A stretch of DNA of 27,034 nt from Candidatus Delongbacteria bacterium (GTDB taxonomy: Bacteria; JAGOEH01): NCBI GenBank assembly GCA_017997825.1, contig JAGOEH010000024.1, forward strand, positions 1 through 27,034, in the 5' to 3' direction. A program made the position numbers and the translations under genes. Within the stretch, counting starts at the first letter, position 1, and each line of letters starts with the position of its first letter. Positions 1 to 8,819 of the stretch are shown here, in pieces. The notes under the pieces were generated by a model. It did no database searches and was not told the origin of the DNA. It saw only the letters and a program-made list of their open reading frames with translations.

Positions 1-3000
1 GGGCCAATCCGTTTCAGAGCCGGAAAATTTTGTTATTTAAGCCTGTATGGTTTATCTTAATTGTCACTATTGTTATCATGGGTACTATCCAGTGTATTTA
101 TCACTATGGAATGAAAACGATCGTTCGTGAGACCGAATCCCAGTATCGTCAGAATTTGATCCAGATTGTTTCCATTGCCCGCAATGCGGTTGAACCGGTT
201 CTTATCAAATTTCGGTCCGGTGAAATCGATCGCAGGACCGCGCTGGATCAAATCCGGACTACAGTCCGATCTATGACCTATCAGGATCAGTATGGAAATA
301 ATTATGTCTTTATGAGTTCTTATCAGGGAATTATGCTGGTTCAGCCTTATGAATCGGAAAAAGAGATGACGGATCAATGGGATCTGCAGGATGTGAACGG
401 GTTGTATATCATACGGGAACTGGTGAAGGCGGCGCAAACCCAGCCCAATGGTTCCTTTGTCCGGTATTACTACTATTTGCCCAAAGTTCATGAACATCAG
501 GAAAAACTAGTTTACGTCATTGGATTGAAAGAGCTCGAATGCTATATCGGTACCGGTATGTATATGCAGAAAGCCATTGCTGAACATCAGGTTATGATTA
601 GAACAATACAATATGCCTCGATCGGTTTGTTTGGATTGGTTTTCATTCCTGTTCTGATTTCAATCGTTTTTGTTTTGGGTTGGAATAAGCGTTTATCCGC
701 TGAGATCATCAATCGGAAACAGATAGAATCGGAGTTGATTAAAAGTGAAACCCAGTATCGATCGATTTTTAATAATGTGATGGAGGGGATCTTTCAGACC
801 AGTCTTGACGGTTATTTTATTAAGGTCAATCCTGCTTTGGCCCGTATTGCCGGATATGATTCTCCACAAGAGATGATTGACAGTCATGTTCGTATCGATC
901 AGCAATACTATCTTAAAAAAATTGATCGGGAGATTTTTTTAAAAATTGTCGAAGAAAAGGGATTCATCAAGGATTATGAATTGAAACTGAAACGGCGTGA
1001 CGGGAGTTTCGGCTGGGCCATGATCAGCGCCTGGGTGGTCCGTGATGAAACGGGCAAGACGCTGTATTATGAAGGAACGCTGGAGGATATCACCGAACAG
1101 CGCAAAGCGGAAGAGGAACTGATTGTTTCACGAAAGCAGCTCAATGATATTCTGCAGGCGGCTTCAGAGTTCTCGATCATGGCCACAGATCCGGATGGGA
1201 CTATTACCCTGTTTAATCGGGGAGCCGAACAGATGTTGGGGTATACAGCTGAAGAGATGATTGGAAAAACGACCCCGCTGCTGTTTCATACCGAATCCGA
1301 GGTTGCAGCGCGAAGCCGGGAATTGGCTCATGAGTACCGATCCCCGATCGATGGATTCAGGGTTTTGACCCTCAAACCCGATCTGGAAGGTTTCGAAACC
1401 AGGGAATGGACCTATACTCGCAAAGATGGTTCTTCGTTTCCCGTATTGCTGGTAGTTAATTCCGTCCATTCCGAACAAGGGGAAATCACCGGATATCTGG
1501 GGATTGCCTCTGATATAACCCTTCGTAAACGTAATGAGATGATCCTTCGTGAGAACGAAGAGCGGCTGAAGGTCATCACCACCAATCTGCCGGGAGTGGT
1601 ATTTCAGTTTCGAATCGACTCCGGCGGCCACTTCAGTATGCCCTATACCAGTGAACGGCTGCAGGAGATTGTCGGTATTTCTAATCAGGAGCAGGATCTC
1701 TATTCCGCTTTGGTTAACCGGATCGTCCCGGACGATCGCGCTCGTTTTGAAGCCGAAATTCATACCGCTATCACGGAGTGTAAACCTTGGGATTTTGAAG
1801 GGCGATTCTTCGATGCCTCGGATCAGATCAGATGGTTTCATGGTCTGTCTCTACCAAGCCGATATGAGGATCACCTGGTTTTTAACGGGATTCTTCTGGA
1901 TATTACCAGTCGGAAAAGGGCCGAGGAAATGTCGAATCTTTCCGAGGAAAAATTCCGAAAAATTTTCATGACCGTTCCCGATGGAATTGCAATCACCCGG
2001 ATGAATGACGGTTTGTTGATTGATGTTAACCGGGGATTCGAGGAGATTACCGGATGGAATGCCCAGGAACTGGTCGGTATCACATCCGTAAGGATCGGTT
2101 TTTGGAATGATCCGCGAGAGCGGTCCTGGATGGTTGATGCCCTAAAACAATACGGTCAAGTGCTTTATCAGGCAACCCGTTTTAAGCGAAAAGACGGAGC
2201 TGTTCGGTCCGGAATCTATTCCGCCCGATCGATTCAGATTGCCGATACCTGGTATATCATCTTCGTGGTTTCTGATGTCACTGACCGCATTCGGCTTGAA
2301 GATGAACGCCGTAAAATGGAACAGCAATTGTTTCAGTCCCAGAAGATGGATGCCATCGGCCATTTGGCCGGAGGACTGGCTCATGATTTCAATAATATTC
2401 TGATGGGAATTCAAGGCGCTATCTCGCTGATCCGTTTGGATACTCCCTCCGATCATCCTCATTTCCTGCGTCTGGGAATGATTGAGGATCGTATCCAGCG
2501 TGGTTCTAAACTAACTCACCAATTGCTGGGATTCGCCAAAGGGGGCGTCTATGAAATTAAAACGGTTTCCATCCATGATCTGATCAAAAAGAGTCTTCAA
2601 TTTTTCAGTGAAACCCGAAAGGATATTCAAACCCAGTTCGATCCGGCGGAGGGGGATGATCGGGTTGAGGTTGATTCCGGTCAGATTGAACACGTGTTGC
2701 TCAATCTTTTTATCAATGCCGGACATGCCATGCCTCATGGAGGGCGGTTGATGGTCAAAACCCTGCCTGTCACCTTCCATGAAGAACGACTGGCTGTTTT
2801 CAAGATTAAACCCGGATCCTATATCAAACTGACGATTGCCGATACCGGGATCGGAATGGATAAAGAAACGCTGTCCAGGATTTTTGAACCTTTTTATACA
2901 ACACGAGCGGATCAGGGGGGGACCGGATTGGGATTAGCCCTGGCTTACGGCATCATTCAAAAGCACGGGGGAATAATCCAAGCCGATAGTGAGCCTGGCC

Positions 3001-3476
3001 ATGGTTCTGTCTTTTCCATCTATCTTCCGCTTTCCGAACACCATACTCAATCCGGTCAACCATCTAAATCCCCTTCCCTGATAGCGGGTTACGGGGGGAT
3101 TTTGTTGGTGGACGATGAATCCATGATTCTGGATACGGCTTCCTTGATGCTTTCTTCACTGGGATATACTGTATATCCTGCGATTGACGACCGCAAGGCT
3201 CTTTCATTGTTTCAAGCCAACCATCATTCGATTCGTTTGATTATCCTGGATATGATTATTCCCGGAATGGATGCCGACCGAATGCTGAGTGAATTGAAAC
3301 AAATCGATCCAGGTTGTAAAATTATTCTTACCAGCGGCTACGGGCCTCAGGGAGAGGTCCAACGATTGATTGATAAGGGATGTGACGGATTCATCCAAAA
3401 ACCTTACTCAATGGGAATGCTGTCCCAGACTGTCCATCAGGCTCTGAATCCTCCGTCTTCTTTCGATCATAATTAG
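1..3476 (+). CDS. Cache-PAS hybrid sensor histidine kinase with C-terminal receiver domain (5' end may lie outside window)
   Basis: Membrane-bound sensor kinase that should autophosphorylate on His and relay to its own receiver Asp. The frame is open to the left edge. The only start near the edge is a TTG at 30 with no clear ribosome site, so the true start is probably upstream. Residues below count from that TTG. There is a TM segment at about 5-25, an extracytoplasmic single-Cache-type region (about 30-190, with YGNNYVFM and the IGTGMYM end motif) and a second TM at about 197-220. Four PAS repeats follow (about 240-360, 367-500, 510-632, 640-755), most ending in a D-I/V-T linker. The dimerisation/phosphoacceptor helix has GLAHDFNNIL with His785. 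The ATPase domain has an N box near 888, DTGIGMD and GGTGLGL. The receiver domain (about 1020-1140) has VDDE and phosphoacceptor Asp1074 in LIILDMIIPG. H-D-F-N-N kinases of this kind usually lack a DNA-binding output of their own. No partner regulator is adjacent. The ligand is unknown. Confidence 0.93.
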   Translation, partial: ANPFQSRKILLFKPVWFILIVTIVIMGTIQCIYHYGMKTIVRETESQYRQNLIQIVSIARNAVEPVLIKFRSGEIDRRTALDQIRTTVRSMTYQDQYGNNYVFMSSYQGIMLVQPYESEKEMTDQWDLQDVNGLYIIRELVKAAQTQPNGSFVRYYYYLPKVHEHQEKLVYVIGLKELECYIGTGMYMQKAIAEHQVMIRTIQYASIGLFGLVFIPVLISIVFVLGWNKRLSAEIINRKQIESELIKSETQYRSIFNNVMEGIFQTSLDGYFIKVNPALARIAGYDSPQEMIDSHVRIDQQYYLKKIDREIFLKIVEEKGFIKDYELKLKRRDGSFGWAMISAWVVRDETGKTLYYEGTLEDITEQRKAEEELIVSRKQLNDILQAASEFSIMATDPDGTITLFNRGAEQMLGYTAEEMIGKTTPLLFHTESEVAARSRELAHEYRSPIDGFRVLTLKPDLEGFETREWTYTRKDGSSFPVLLVVNSVHSEQGEITGYLGIASDITLRKRNEMILRENEERLKVITTNLPGVVFQFRIDSGGHFSMPYTSERLQEIVGISNQEQDLYSALVNRIVPDDRARFEAEIHTAITECKPWDFEGRFFDASDQIRWFHGLSLPSRYEDHLVFNGILLDITSRKRAEEMSNLSEEKFRKIFMTVPDGIAITRMNDGLLIDVNRGFEEITGWNAQELVGITSVRIGFWNDPRERSWMVDALKQYGQVLYQATRFKRKDGAVRSGIYSARSIQIADTWYIIFVVSDVTDRIRLEDERRKMEQQLFQSQKMDAIGHLAGGLAHDFNNILMGIQGAISLIRLDTPSDHPHFLRLGMIEDRIQRGSKLTHQLLGFAKGGVYEIKTVSIHDLIKKSLQFFSETRKDIQTQFDPAEGDDRVEVDSGQIEHVLLNLFINAGHAMPHGGRLMVKTLPVTFHEERLAVFKIKPGSYIKLTIADTGIGMDKETLSRIFEPFYTTRADQGGTGLGLALAYGIIQKHGGIIQADSEPGHGSVFSIYLPLSEHHTQSGQPSKSPSLIAGYGGILLVDDESMILDTASLMLSSLGYTVYPAIDDRKALSLFQANHHSIRLIILDMIIPGMDADRMLSELKQIDPGCKIILTSGYGPQGEVQRLIDKGCDGFIQKPYSMGMLSQTVHQALNPPSSFDHN

Positions 3477-3499
3477 CTTGCCGGTTTAGCAATTTGGGC

Positions 3500-3528
3500 T
3501 TGACAAATTTCAGATGCTTGATTATACA
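3500..3528 (+). promoter_or_regulatory. Sigma70-type promoter for the HerA-like ATPase gene
   Basis: A perfect -35 TTGACA (3500-3505) is followed by a 17-base spacer and a -10 TATACA (3523-3528). It starts 23 bases after the stop of the sensor kinase and gives a leader of about 130 bases. The ATPase gene therefore probably has its own transcript. Confidence 0.72.
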
Positions 3529-3547
3529 CTGAATTGATTGGTGATGC

Positions 3548-3578
3548 CGGCGGCCGGCTGAATACCCGGTCGGCCGGT
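3548..3578 (+). promoter_or_regulatory. GC-rich hairpin in the leader of the HerA-like gene
   Basis: CCGGC (3548-3552) pairs with GCCGG (3574-3578). After a small internal loop, CCGG (3555-3558) pairs with CCGG (3567-3570) around an 8-base loop. It lies about 13 bases downstream of the expected transcription start and well before the ribosome site, and no T-run follows. It could stabilise the mRNA 5' end or be a bound site; the function is not known. Confidence 0.4.
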
Positions 3579-3666
3579 GAAGCTGGTAGTGTAGAGTTGA
3601 GAGCTGTTCTAAACGAGCATACAACGATGAAACGGATCATTTCATGAATCCGGGAGGAGAAAATAA

Positions 3667-5181
3667 ATGCCGCAAATACTGATTGGGAAAGGAGAACAGC
3701 CGGTTTACCTTTCCGCCAAGTATGCCAACCGGCATGGCTTGGTAGCCGGCGCGACCGGAACCGGAAAGAGTGTTTCATTACTGGTGCTGGCTGAAGGATT
3801 TTCACGCATGGGAGTTCCGGTATTCATGGCGGATGTCAAAGGCGATATAGCGGGATTGTCTCAGGCGGGTACCATGAATGATAAGATTCAGCAACGAATC
3901 GGCCAAATCGGGATTCCGGATTACTCCAATGAAGCCAATCCGGTTGTTTTCTGGGATTTGTACGGGCAAAACGGTCATCCGGTCAGGACGACCATTACCG
4001 AAATGGGGCCGAATCTGTTGGGACGGATTCTGGAACTGAATGATGTCCAGTCCGGAACCATGGAAATCGCATTCAAACTGGCTGATGATCAGGGGTTGTT
4101 ATTGCTTGATCTGGATGACTTGCGGGCCTTGCTCAATTTTGTAGCGGAGAATCGCAAAACCATCTCTTCTGAGTATGGATTGGTCAGTACCCAGTCCGTG
4201 TCAGCTATTCAGCGTGCTCTGCTGACCCTGGAACGGGAAGGGGGTGAATCCCTATTCGGTGAACCGGCCCTGGAGCTGGGTGATCTGATGCGGACTGATT
4301 TCAGCGGTCGGGGAGTGATCAATATTTTAGCCGCCGATCAATTGATTCTAAAACCCCGCCTTTATTCCAGCTTTCTATTGTGGCTGTTATCCGAATTGTT
4401 TGAAAACCTGCCGGAAGTGGGTGATTTGGATAAACCCAAACTGGTTTTCTTTTTTGATGAAGCCCATCTTCTGTTTGATGATGCCCCTGCCGTTCTTCGC
4501 CGGCGCATTGAGCAGGTTGTTCGGATTATCCGTTCCAAAGGGGTGGGAGTCTATTTCTGCTCTCAATTCCCGGATGATATGCCGAATGAGATTCTAGGTC
4601 AATTAGGCAATCGCATCCAGCATGCTTTGAGGGCTTATACCCCACGTGATCAGAAAGCCGTTCGTACGGCAGCCGAAACATTCGTCCCCAATCCCCGTCT
4701 GAATGTCGAACAGGCCATTTCCCAACTGGGCGTTGGAGAGGCCCTGGTTTCGACCCTGATGGAAAAGGGGATTCCGATGCCGGTGGAACGGACTTTAATC
4801 TGTCCTCCCCGCAGCCGGATCGGTGCCATTACCCCCCAGGAGCGTCAATTGATCCGGTCACGCAGTCCGATCGGGACCAAATATGATACGCCTGTCAACC
4901 GGGAATCGGCTTATGAGATCCTATCTCGGCGTGCCATGCCCGAAGAGGAAGGGGCAGCTTCTCCGGTAGTGTCCAATGAGCCGTCATCGGGAGGCAAATC
5001 CGCCAAGAATGAAACCCAGACGAAAGGCGGGGGAATACTGGGTGAATTGCTATGGGGTACCGGCCGACGTCAGGGCATGGTGGAAACTATGGCTAAACAG
5101 GCGGTCAGAACCATGGGCGGTCAGATCGGCCGCCAAATTCTCCGGGGTCTGTTGGGGGGAATTCTGGGAGGCCGAAAATAA
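3667..5181 (+). CDS. HerA/YjgR-family (DUF853) P-loop ATPase
   Basis: The 504-residue protein belongs to the DUF853 HerA-like helicase group, whose Escherichia coli member is YjgR. Walker A is GATGTGKS at residues 28-35. Walker B is a hydrophobic strand ending in Asp264-Glu265 (FFFDEAHLLF). Downstream, SKGVGVYFCSQFPDD and a conserved Q-L-G-N-R-I-Q-H-A-L-R-A-Y-T block match the family. The C-terminus (about 420-504) is low-complexity and Gly-rich, ending in repeated LLGG/ILGG. The start is secure because GGGAGGAG sits 8 bases upstream of ATG. There is no signal peptide, so it is cytoplasmic. HerA proteins are hexameric DNA translocases and archaeal HerA works with the NurA nuclease. No nuclease neighbour is seen here and the role of YjgR-type members is poorly defined. 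A strong promoter precedes it and no co-transcribed gene is obvious. Confidence 0.9.
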   Translation: MPQILIGKGEQPVYLSAKYANRHGLVAGATGTGKSVSLLVLAEGFSRMGVPVFMADVKGDIAGLSQAGTMNDKIQQRIGQIGIPDYSNEANPVVFWDLYGQNGHPVRTTITEMGPNLLGRILELNDVQSGTMEIAFKLADDQGLLLLDLDDLRALLNFVAENRKTISSEYGLVSTQSVSAIQRALLTLEREGGESLFGEPALELGDLMRTDFSGRGVINILAADQLILKPRLYSSFLLWLLSELFENLPEVGDLDKPKLVFFFDEAHLLFDDAPAVLRRRIEQVVRIIRSKGVGVYFCSQFPDDMPNEILGQLGNRIQHALRAYTPRDQKAVRTAAETFVPNPRLNVEQAISQLGVGEALVSTLMEKGIPMPVERTLICPPRSRIGAITPQERQLIRSRSPIGTKYDTPVNRESAYEILSRRAMPEEEGAASPVVSNEPSSGGKSAKNETQTKGGGILGELLWGTGRRQGMVETMAKQAVRTMGGQIGRQILRGLLGGILGGRK

Positions 5182-5314
5182 ATGTCGAATTCTGAATCCA
5201 TCATCCTTGGATGTCACGGTCCGACGAATGCGGAAACTGGATTCCAATCCATGATTCCTCTGTGGATCGCTGATCGGCAAGGATACTAACACGTCTAACG
5301 AAACGATAACACCA

Positions 5315-6874
5315 ATGCCTGAAAATTCAAATGAACTGTGTCTGCTGGTTTGTGAACGATTTAAACGGGAAACCGAGCGGGTATTACAGCTTGATGATTT
5401 TTCGGATGTTTCGATGCGCATCGATTCGAATCTCGGTAAAATAATCCGGAATGATATCCAACCCGCCGGCTCCTGTTTCTCAAAAACTATCCATTCCTCG
5501 GAGATGGTGATCTGCGACGGGTGTTTGTCCAAACCCGATCCACTCCTGCCTGATATCCATTATTCGGCCGGCCGATGTCTTGATAGGCTGGCCGGCCAAA
5601 CCTATCTCCATGATCTTTATCGTCAGAGAGCCCTGGTAATCAGCCCGGGTTGGCTGGCCAACTGGAAACATGAACTCCGGGCATGGAATCTTACATCCGA
5701 TTCCATACCATCCTTTTTCTCCGAACATTTTTCAAAGCTGGTTCTGCTGGATACCGGCGTCGATCCGGAGAGTAACCGGGACATGGCCGTTTTGGCCGAT
5801 TATCTCAATCTGCCGTCTCAGATTGTGCCGATCGGATTGGATCATTTCACCCTGGTACTGAATCGGATGGTGATGCGGCGGCGGCTGGATAACTCGATTC
5901 GGGAAAACCGGATTTCCACCGATAAAATCAATCGCCGATTGACCGAGCAGGCTGCCGCTCTGGAAATGCTGGTCGGATTGACCCATATTCGAACCGAAGA
6001 AGAGGTGATCGATCAAATTCTGAATCTGTTCATCATGTTCGCTCCTCAACAGGTAATCTATGCTTCGATCCTGGACGGTCAAATCATCAACGTTTATTCC
6101 AATCCTGTCATGCCGCCGGAAACAATCCGCGCTCAGGCCTGGCTGAAAAATCTTCCGGACGACGACGAACGGATCGAGAATGATAACAGCTTTATGGTAT
6201 CTATGGTTTATCAGGATCAACGGGTCGGTCTCTTACGTGTTCAATCGGTGGCTTTTCCGGAATATATCCGGGACTATCGGGATGTTGCAATTTCTCTGGC
6301 TAAGCTGTGTAGCCTGGCTATCGCCAATTCCCGTTTGTTTCAGAGAGTCCAGCAACTGGCGATTACCGATCCTCTGACCGGATTGTTCAATCGCCGTCAT
6401 TTCTTCGAACTAAGCGGCAATGAATTCGGTCGGACTCGCCGCTATGATCGTTCTCTGGCCGCTATGATGCTGGATATTGACCACTTTAAAAAAGTTAATG
6501 ATCGCTATGGTCATGCCGTCGGAGACCAGGTTCTGATCGAAGTGACCCGCTGCTGCCGTCAGCAGCTCAGAGATTGTGATATTTTTGGCCGATACGGAGG
6601 TGAAGAATTTGTGATCCTGATGCCGGAAACCTCTCTGGATCATGCAATGATTGCCGCCGAACGGCTGCGATCTTCGGTTTCCAATCTGGAAATCCATAAT
6701 CAACACCAGGTTTTAAATGTAACCATCAGCCTTGGAGTCGCCATGCTGAACCCGGAGTGCCGGGATTTGGAGGAATTGCTGGATTGGAGCGATCGGGGAT
6801 TATATCAGGCCAAAAACAGCGGCCGCAACCGGGTCTGCCTGTATGATCCTTTTGCGGTTTCTGACGAGAAATAA
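5315..6874 (+). CDS. Diguanylate cyclase with DUF1638-like and GAF-like N-terminal domains
   Basis: The C-terminal third is a complete GGDEF domain (about 345-510) that should make cyclic di-GMP from two GTP. It has DxLTGLFNRR, DIDHFKKVNDRYGH, the active-site GGEEF at 428-432 and an intact inhibitory I-site RDCD at 419-422. Residues about 205-340 look like a degenerate GAF domain that leads into the usual signalling helix. The first 190 residues have no TM or signal peptide but carry Cys9, Cys13, Cys67, Cys70 and Cys88, then LVISPGWLANW and LLDTGVDPES. This order (C..RF..E, ICDGC, RCLDRLAG, PGWL, DTG) resembles DUF1638, a Cys-rich family I associate with corrinoid/methyl-transfer contexts in anaerobes. 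That assignment is from memory of the motif pattern and is tentative. The start ATG has no Shine-Dalgarno sequence, so the exact start is uncertain. It is probably a soluble metal, redox or cofactor-sensing cyclase. Confidence 0.9.
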   Translation: MPENSNELCLLVCERFKRETERVLQLDDFSDVSMRIDSNLGKIIRNDIQPAGSCFSKTIHSSEMVICDGCLSKPDPLLPDIHYSAGRCLDRLAGQTYLHDLYRQRALVISPGWLANWKHELRAWNLTSDSIPSFFSEHFSKLVLLDTGVDPESNRDMAVLADYLNLPSQIVPIGLDHFTLVLNRMVMRRRLDNSIRENRISTDKINRRLTEQAAALEMLVGLTHIRTEEEVIDQILNLFIMFAPQQVIYASILDGQIINVYSNPVMPPETIRAQAWLKNLPDDDERIENDNSFMVSMVYQDQRVGLLRVQSVAFPEYIRDYRDVAISLAKLCSLAIANSRLFQRVQQLAITDPLTGLFNRRHFFELSGNEFGRTRRYDRSLAAMMLDIDHFKKVNDRYGHAVGDQVLIEVTRCCRQQLRDCDIFGRYGGEEFVILMPETSLDHAMIAAERLRSSVSNLEIHNQHQVLNVTISLGVAMLNPECRDLEELLDWSDRGLYQAKNSGRNRVCLYDPFAVSDEK

Positions 6875-6950
6875 CACTTTCCATCGGGTCCGTTCGATTA
6901 TGGCTATTTCTAAAGATACAGAATAGGGTGAAACCGGGACTCACTGCCCT

Positions 6951-6964
6951 GCCGGCCGGCCGGC
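6951..6964. repeat. Perfect 14-base GC palindrome
   Basis: GCCGGCCGGCCGGC is self-complementary over its whole length and lies 22 bases before the small ORF at 6986. Short GCCGG dyads also occur at 3548-3578 and in the 12845-12891 hairpin. It could be a protein-binding site, a repeat-like remnant or chance in a CCGG-rich genome. Confidence 0.35.
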
Positions 6965-6985
6965 GGATGAGGAAGAATGTGTTAA

Positions 6986-7075
6986 ATGAAACGACGCAGC
7001 GGCGGTTTATGGTCGATGATGGGATTAATCCTGTGGATGATCATTGAGGGGGGGATTAACGATGTCTATAGCTGA
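6986..7075 (+). CDS. Possible 29-residue single-TM peptide overlapping the hydrolase start
   Basis: ATG at 6986 follows GAGGAAG (6969-6975) at 10 bases. It encodes a short peptide with a basic start (MKRRSGG) and a hydrophobic stretch (LWSMMGLILWMII) before a TGA at 7073-7075. Its end overlaps the first codons of the hydrolase in another frame, so it could be a translationally coupled leader peptide or a small membrane protein. It is too short for coding statistics and I recognise no family, so it may be spurious. Confidence 0.25.
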   Translation: MKRRSGGLWSMMGLILWMIIEGGINDVYS

Positions 7076-7955
7076 TTCGGTTAAATCGGAAGAACGAATG
7101 ATCGCGGTGGAGGGAGGAAAGGTATGGTGCCGAATAGTCGGGGGTGACCGCCCCGGAATTCCCCTGATGATCCTGCATGGGGGGCCCGGAGCACCCCACG
7201 ATTACCTGGAAGGATTGGAGGTACTCGCGGATCAGAGACCGGTGGTGTTCTATGACCAGTTGGGTTGCGGCAACTCCGAGCGACCGAATAATCCCGAGTT
7301 GTGGAATACTCCCCGTTTTGTCCGTGAATTGAATAGGGTCATCCAGGAATTAGAATTCAATGAGGTTCATCTTCTGGGCCAATCCTGGGGGTCTATGCTG
7401 GCGGTCGAGTATCTGATTCAGTATGGTTCCGGACAAGTCAAAAGCCTGATTCTCTCCGGTCCCTACCTCAGTACGCCCCGTTTTATGGTCGATCAGCGCC
7501 GTCATGTGGATGCCCTGCCCGACGAGATTCGCCGGACCATCCTGAAATGTGAAGAAAATCGCGATTTTAAATCACCGGCTTACCAGCAGGCCATGATGGA
7601 ATTTTATCGCCGGCATGTCTGCAGATTGGATCCCTGGCCTGATTGTCTGCTTCGAACATTCGAAAAAACAGGAGAATCCGTTTATCATCTGATGTGGGGA
7701 CCCAGTGAATTCACCGTCACCGGAAGCCTTTTGAATGCCGATCTGACCCCCCGCTTGGGCAGCATCGCTATCCCGGTCATGCTGACCTGCGGTCAGTTTG
7801 ATGAGGTTACTCCCAAAACAACCGAATACTATGCTTCACTTTTTCCTAAAGCCTCCGTTTATGTTTTCCCCGATGCTTCCCATGAACATCATCTGGAACA
7901 ACCCGAACTTTTTATAAAGGTGATTGTTGAGTTTCTTGAATTGGTGGAACGCTGA
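7062..7955 (+). CDS. Proline iminopeptidase-like alpha/beta hydrolase (peptidase family S33)
   Basis: The 297-residue hydrolase is typical in length for prolyl aminopeptidases, which remove N-terminal Pro or small hydrophobic residues from short peptides. The oxyanion-hole motif HGGPG is at 39-43 and the nucleophile elbow GQSWG has Ser108. The likely charge-relay residues are Asp247 (CGQFDEVTP) and His274 (DASHEHH). DQLGCGNS after the second strand also fits the family. I chose ATG at 7062 over an upstream TTG at 7044 because GAGGGGGG (7046-7053) is a strong ribosome site 8 bases before it. The TTG overlaps that site. There is no signal peptide, so it is cytoplasmic, probably in peptide salvage. 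It is flanked by unrelated genes and the real substrate may differ from proline peptides, since the S33 group also contains other hydrolases. Confidence 0.88.
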   Translation: MSIADSVKSEERMIAVEGGKVWCRIVGGDRPGIPLMILHGGPGAPHDYLEGLEVLADQRPVVFYDQLGCGNSERPNNPELWNTPRFVRELNRVIQELEFNEVHLLGQSWGSMLAVEYLIQYGSGQVKSLILSGPYLSTPRFMVDQRRHVDALPDEIRRTILKCEENRDFKSPAYQQAMMEFYRRHVCRLDPWPDCLLRTFEKTGESVYHLMWGPSEFTVTGSLLNADLTPRLGSIAIPVMLTCGQFDEVTPKTTEYYASLFPKASVYVFPDASHEHHLEQPELFIKVIVEFLELVER

Positions 7956-8058
7956 CCTTTCTCTCTATTGTTGTTTTAACAACTGATTTATGTTACTTTA
8001 AAAAGGACGATTGATGATGGTGGGTTTATGATAGTTACCATTATAGCTGAAAGAGAGG

Positions 8059-8802
8059 ATGGAGTTGCTGGTTATTTCAGCCGGTATGCCCAAATCCGGA
8101 AGTGCTTATATCTATAATATTATCAACCAGTTGATGATTCAGTCCGGCATGTCCGATGGGGGGGACATTAAAGAACGATTTCATCTGGAGATGCTCCTCA
8201 AAGGCACTAATAACCGGATTGATATTAATTGCCGAAAGATTGATATGGTCCGGTTATGGTTGATCAGTTTGATGTATAAGAGTTTTGCCGTTAAAACCCA
8301 TCTCCATCCGGACCGGATTCCAAAATGGATGATAAGGCTGGGTTTGATCAAAATCATTTATATCTATCGCGATCCTCGGGATGTGCTGGTTTCTGCCATG
8401 GATAGAGGAAAAAAGGAAATTGCGGGGAATCGTGAAGGTTATTTTACCCGATGTGTGGATTTTGATGCGGCATTATTGGAAGTAAAGCGATGGATTCAAA
8501 ATGGACAAGCCTATCTAAAGCTGAATAAAGCCCTTATTGTCCGCTATGAAGAATTACACGATCATCCTGAGGTTTGCCTGCAAAGGATTGCCGCTTTTTT
8601 AAGACTCAGGGTGTCTCCACTGGTTGCCCCAAAAATACTCTATCAATTTAGCGCTGACAATCCTGAGGTTCCCGGGGGAAAACTGAATCTAAACCAAGCC
8701 AGGATCGGACGCTATAAGGATGCGCTTTCAGCTGAGCAACAAAAGGTCTTAATGGAGGTTCTTGGGACTTCAATTCGAGAGCTCGGTTATGGAACAGGCT
8801 AG
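8059..8802 (+). CDS. PAPS-dependent sulfotransferase family protein
   Basis: The 247-residue protein has the two nucleotide-binding signatures of sulfotransferases. GMPKSGSAYIYN at about 9-20 is the 5'-phosphosulfate loop directly after the first strand. YRDPRDVLVS at about 103-112, with Arg104 and Ser112, is the 3'-phosphate site. VRYEELHDHPE and the following helix also match the family. Members transfer sulfate from PAPS to sugars, lipids or small alcohols, or stand in O-sulfation of surface glycans. The acceptor cannot be read from sequence. A stop lies four codons upstream, making ATG 8059 the first possible ATG. The purine-rich GAAAGAGAGG is almost adjacent to it, so spacing is short. 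It is the first gene of a tight trio with the two membrane proteins downstream, and a GT-C-like membrane protein follows them, which would fit surface glycan or lipid work. Confidence 0.82.
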   Translation: MELLVISAGMPKSGSAYIYNIINQLMIQSGMSDGGDIKERFHLEMLLKGTNNRIDINCRKIDMVRLWLISLMYKSFAVKTHLHPDRIPKWMIRLGLIKIIYIYRDPRDVLVSAMDRGKKEIAGNREGYFTRCVDFDAALLEVKRWIQNGQAYLKLNKALIVRYEELHDHPEVCLQRIAAFLRLRVSPLVAPKILYQFSADNPEVPGGKLNLNQARIGRYKDALSAEQQKVLMEVLGTSIRELGYGTG

Positions 8803-8819
8803 GGAAAGGGGATAACCCA

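Noticed and set aside
1164-1841. A 225-codon minus-strand frame inside the sensor kinase
   Set aside because: It is a shadow of the PAS2/PAS3 coding region with no ribosome site or recognisable domain.
5050-5532. A 160-codon minus-strand frame spanning the gap between the ATPase and cyclase genes
   Set aside because: It overlaps both recognised genes and has no domain or ribosome site; the gap itself holds only short weak dyads.
7044-7061. Upstream TTG start for the hydrolase
   Set aside because: The TTG overlaps the GAGGGGGG ribosome site that serves ATG 7062 at ideal spacing.
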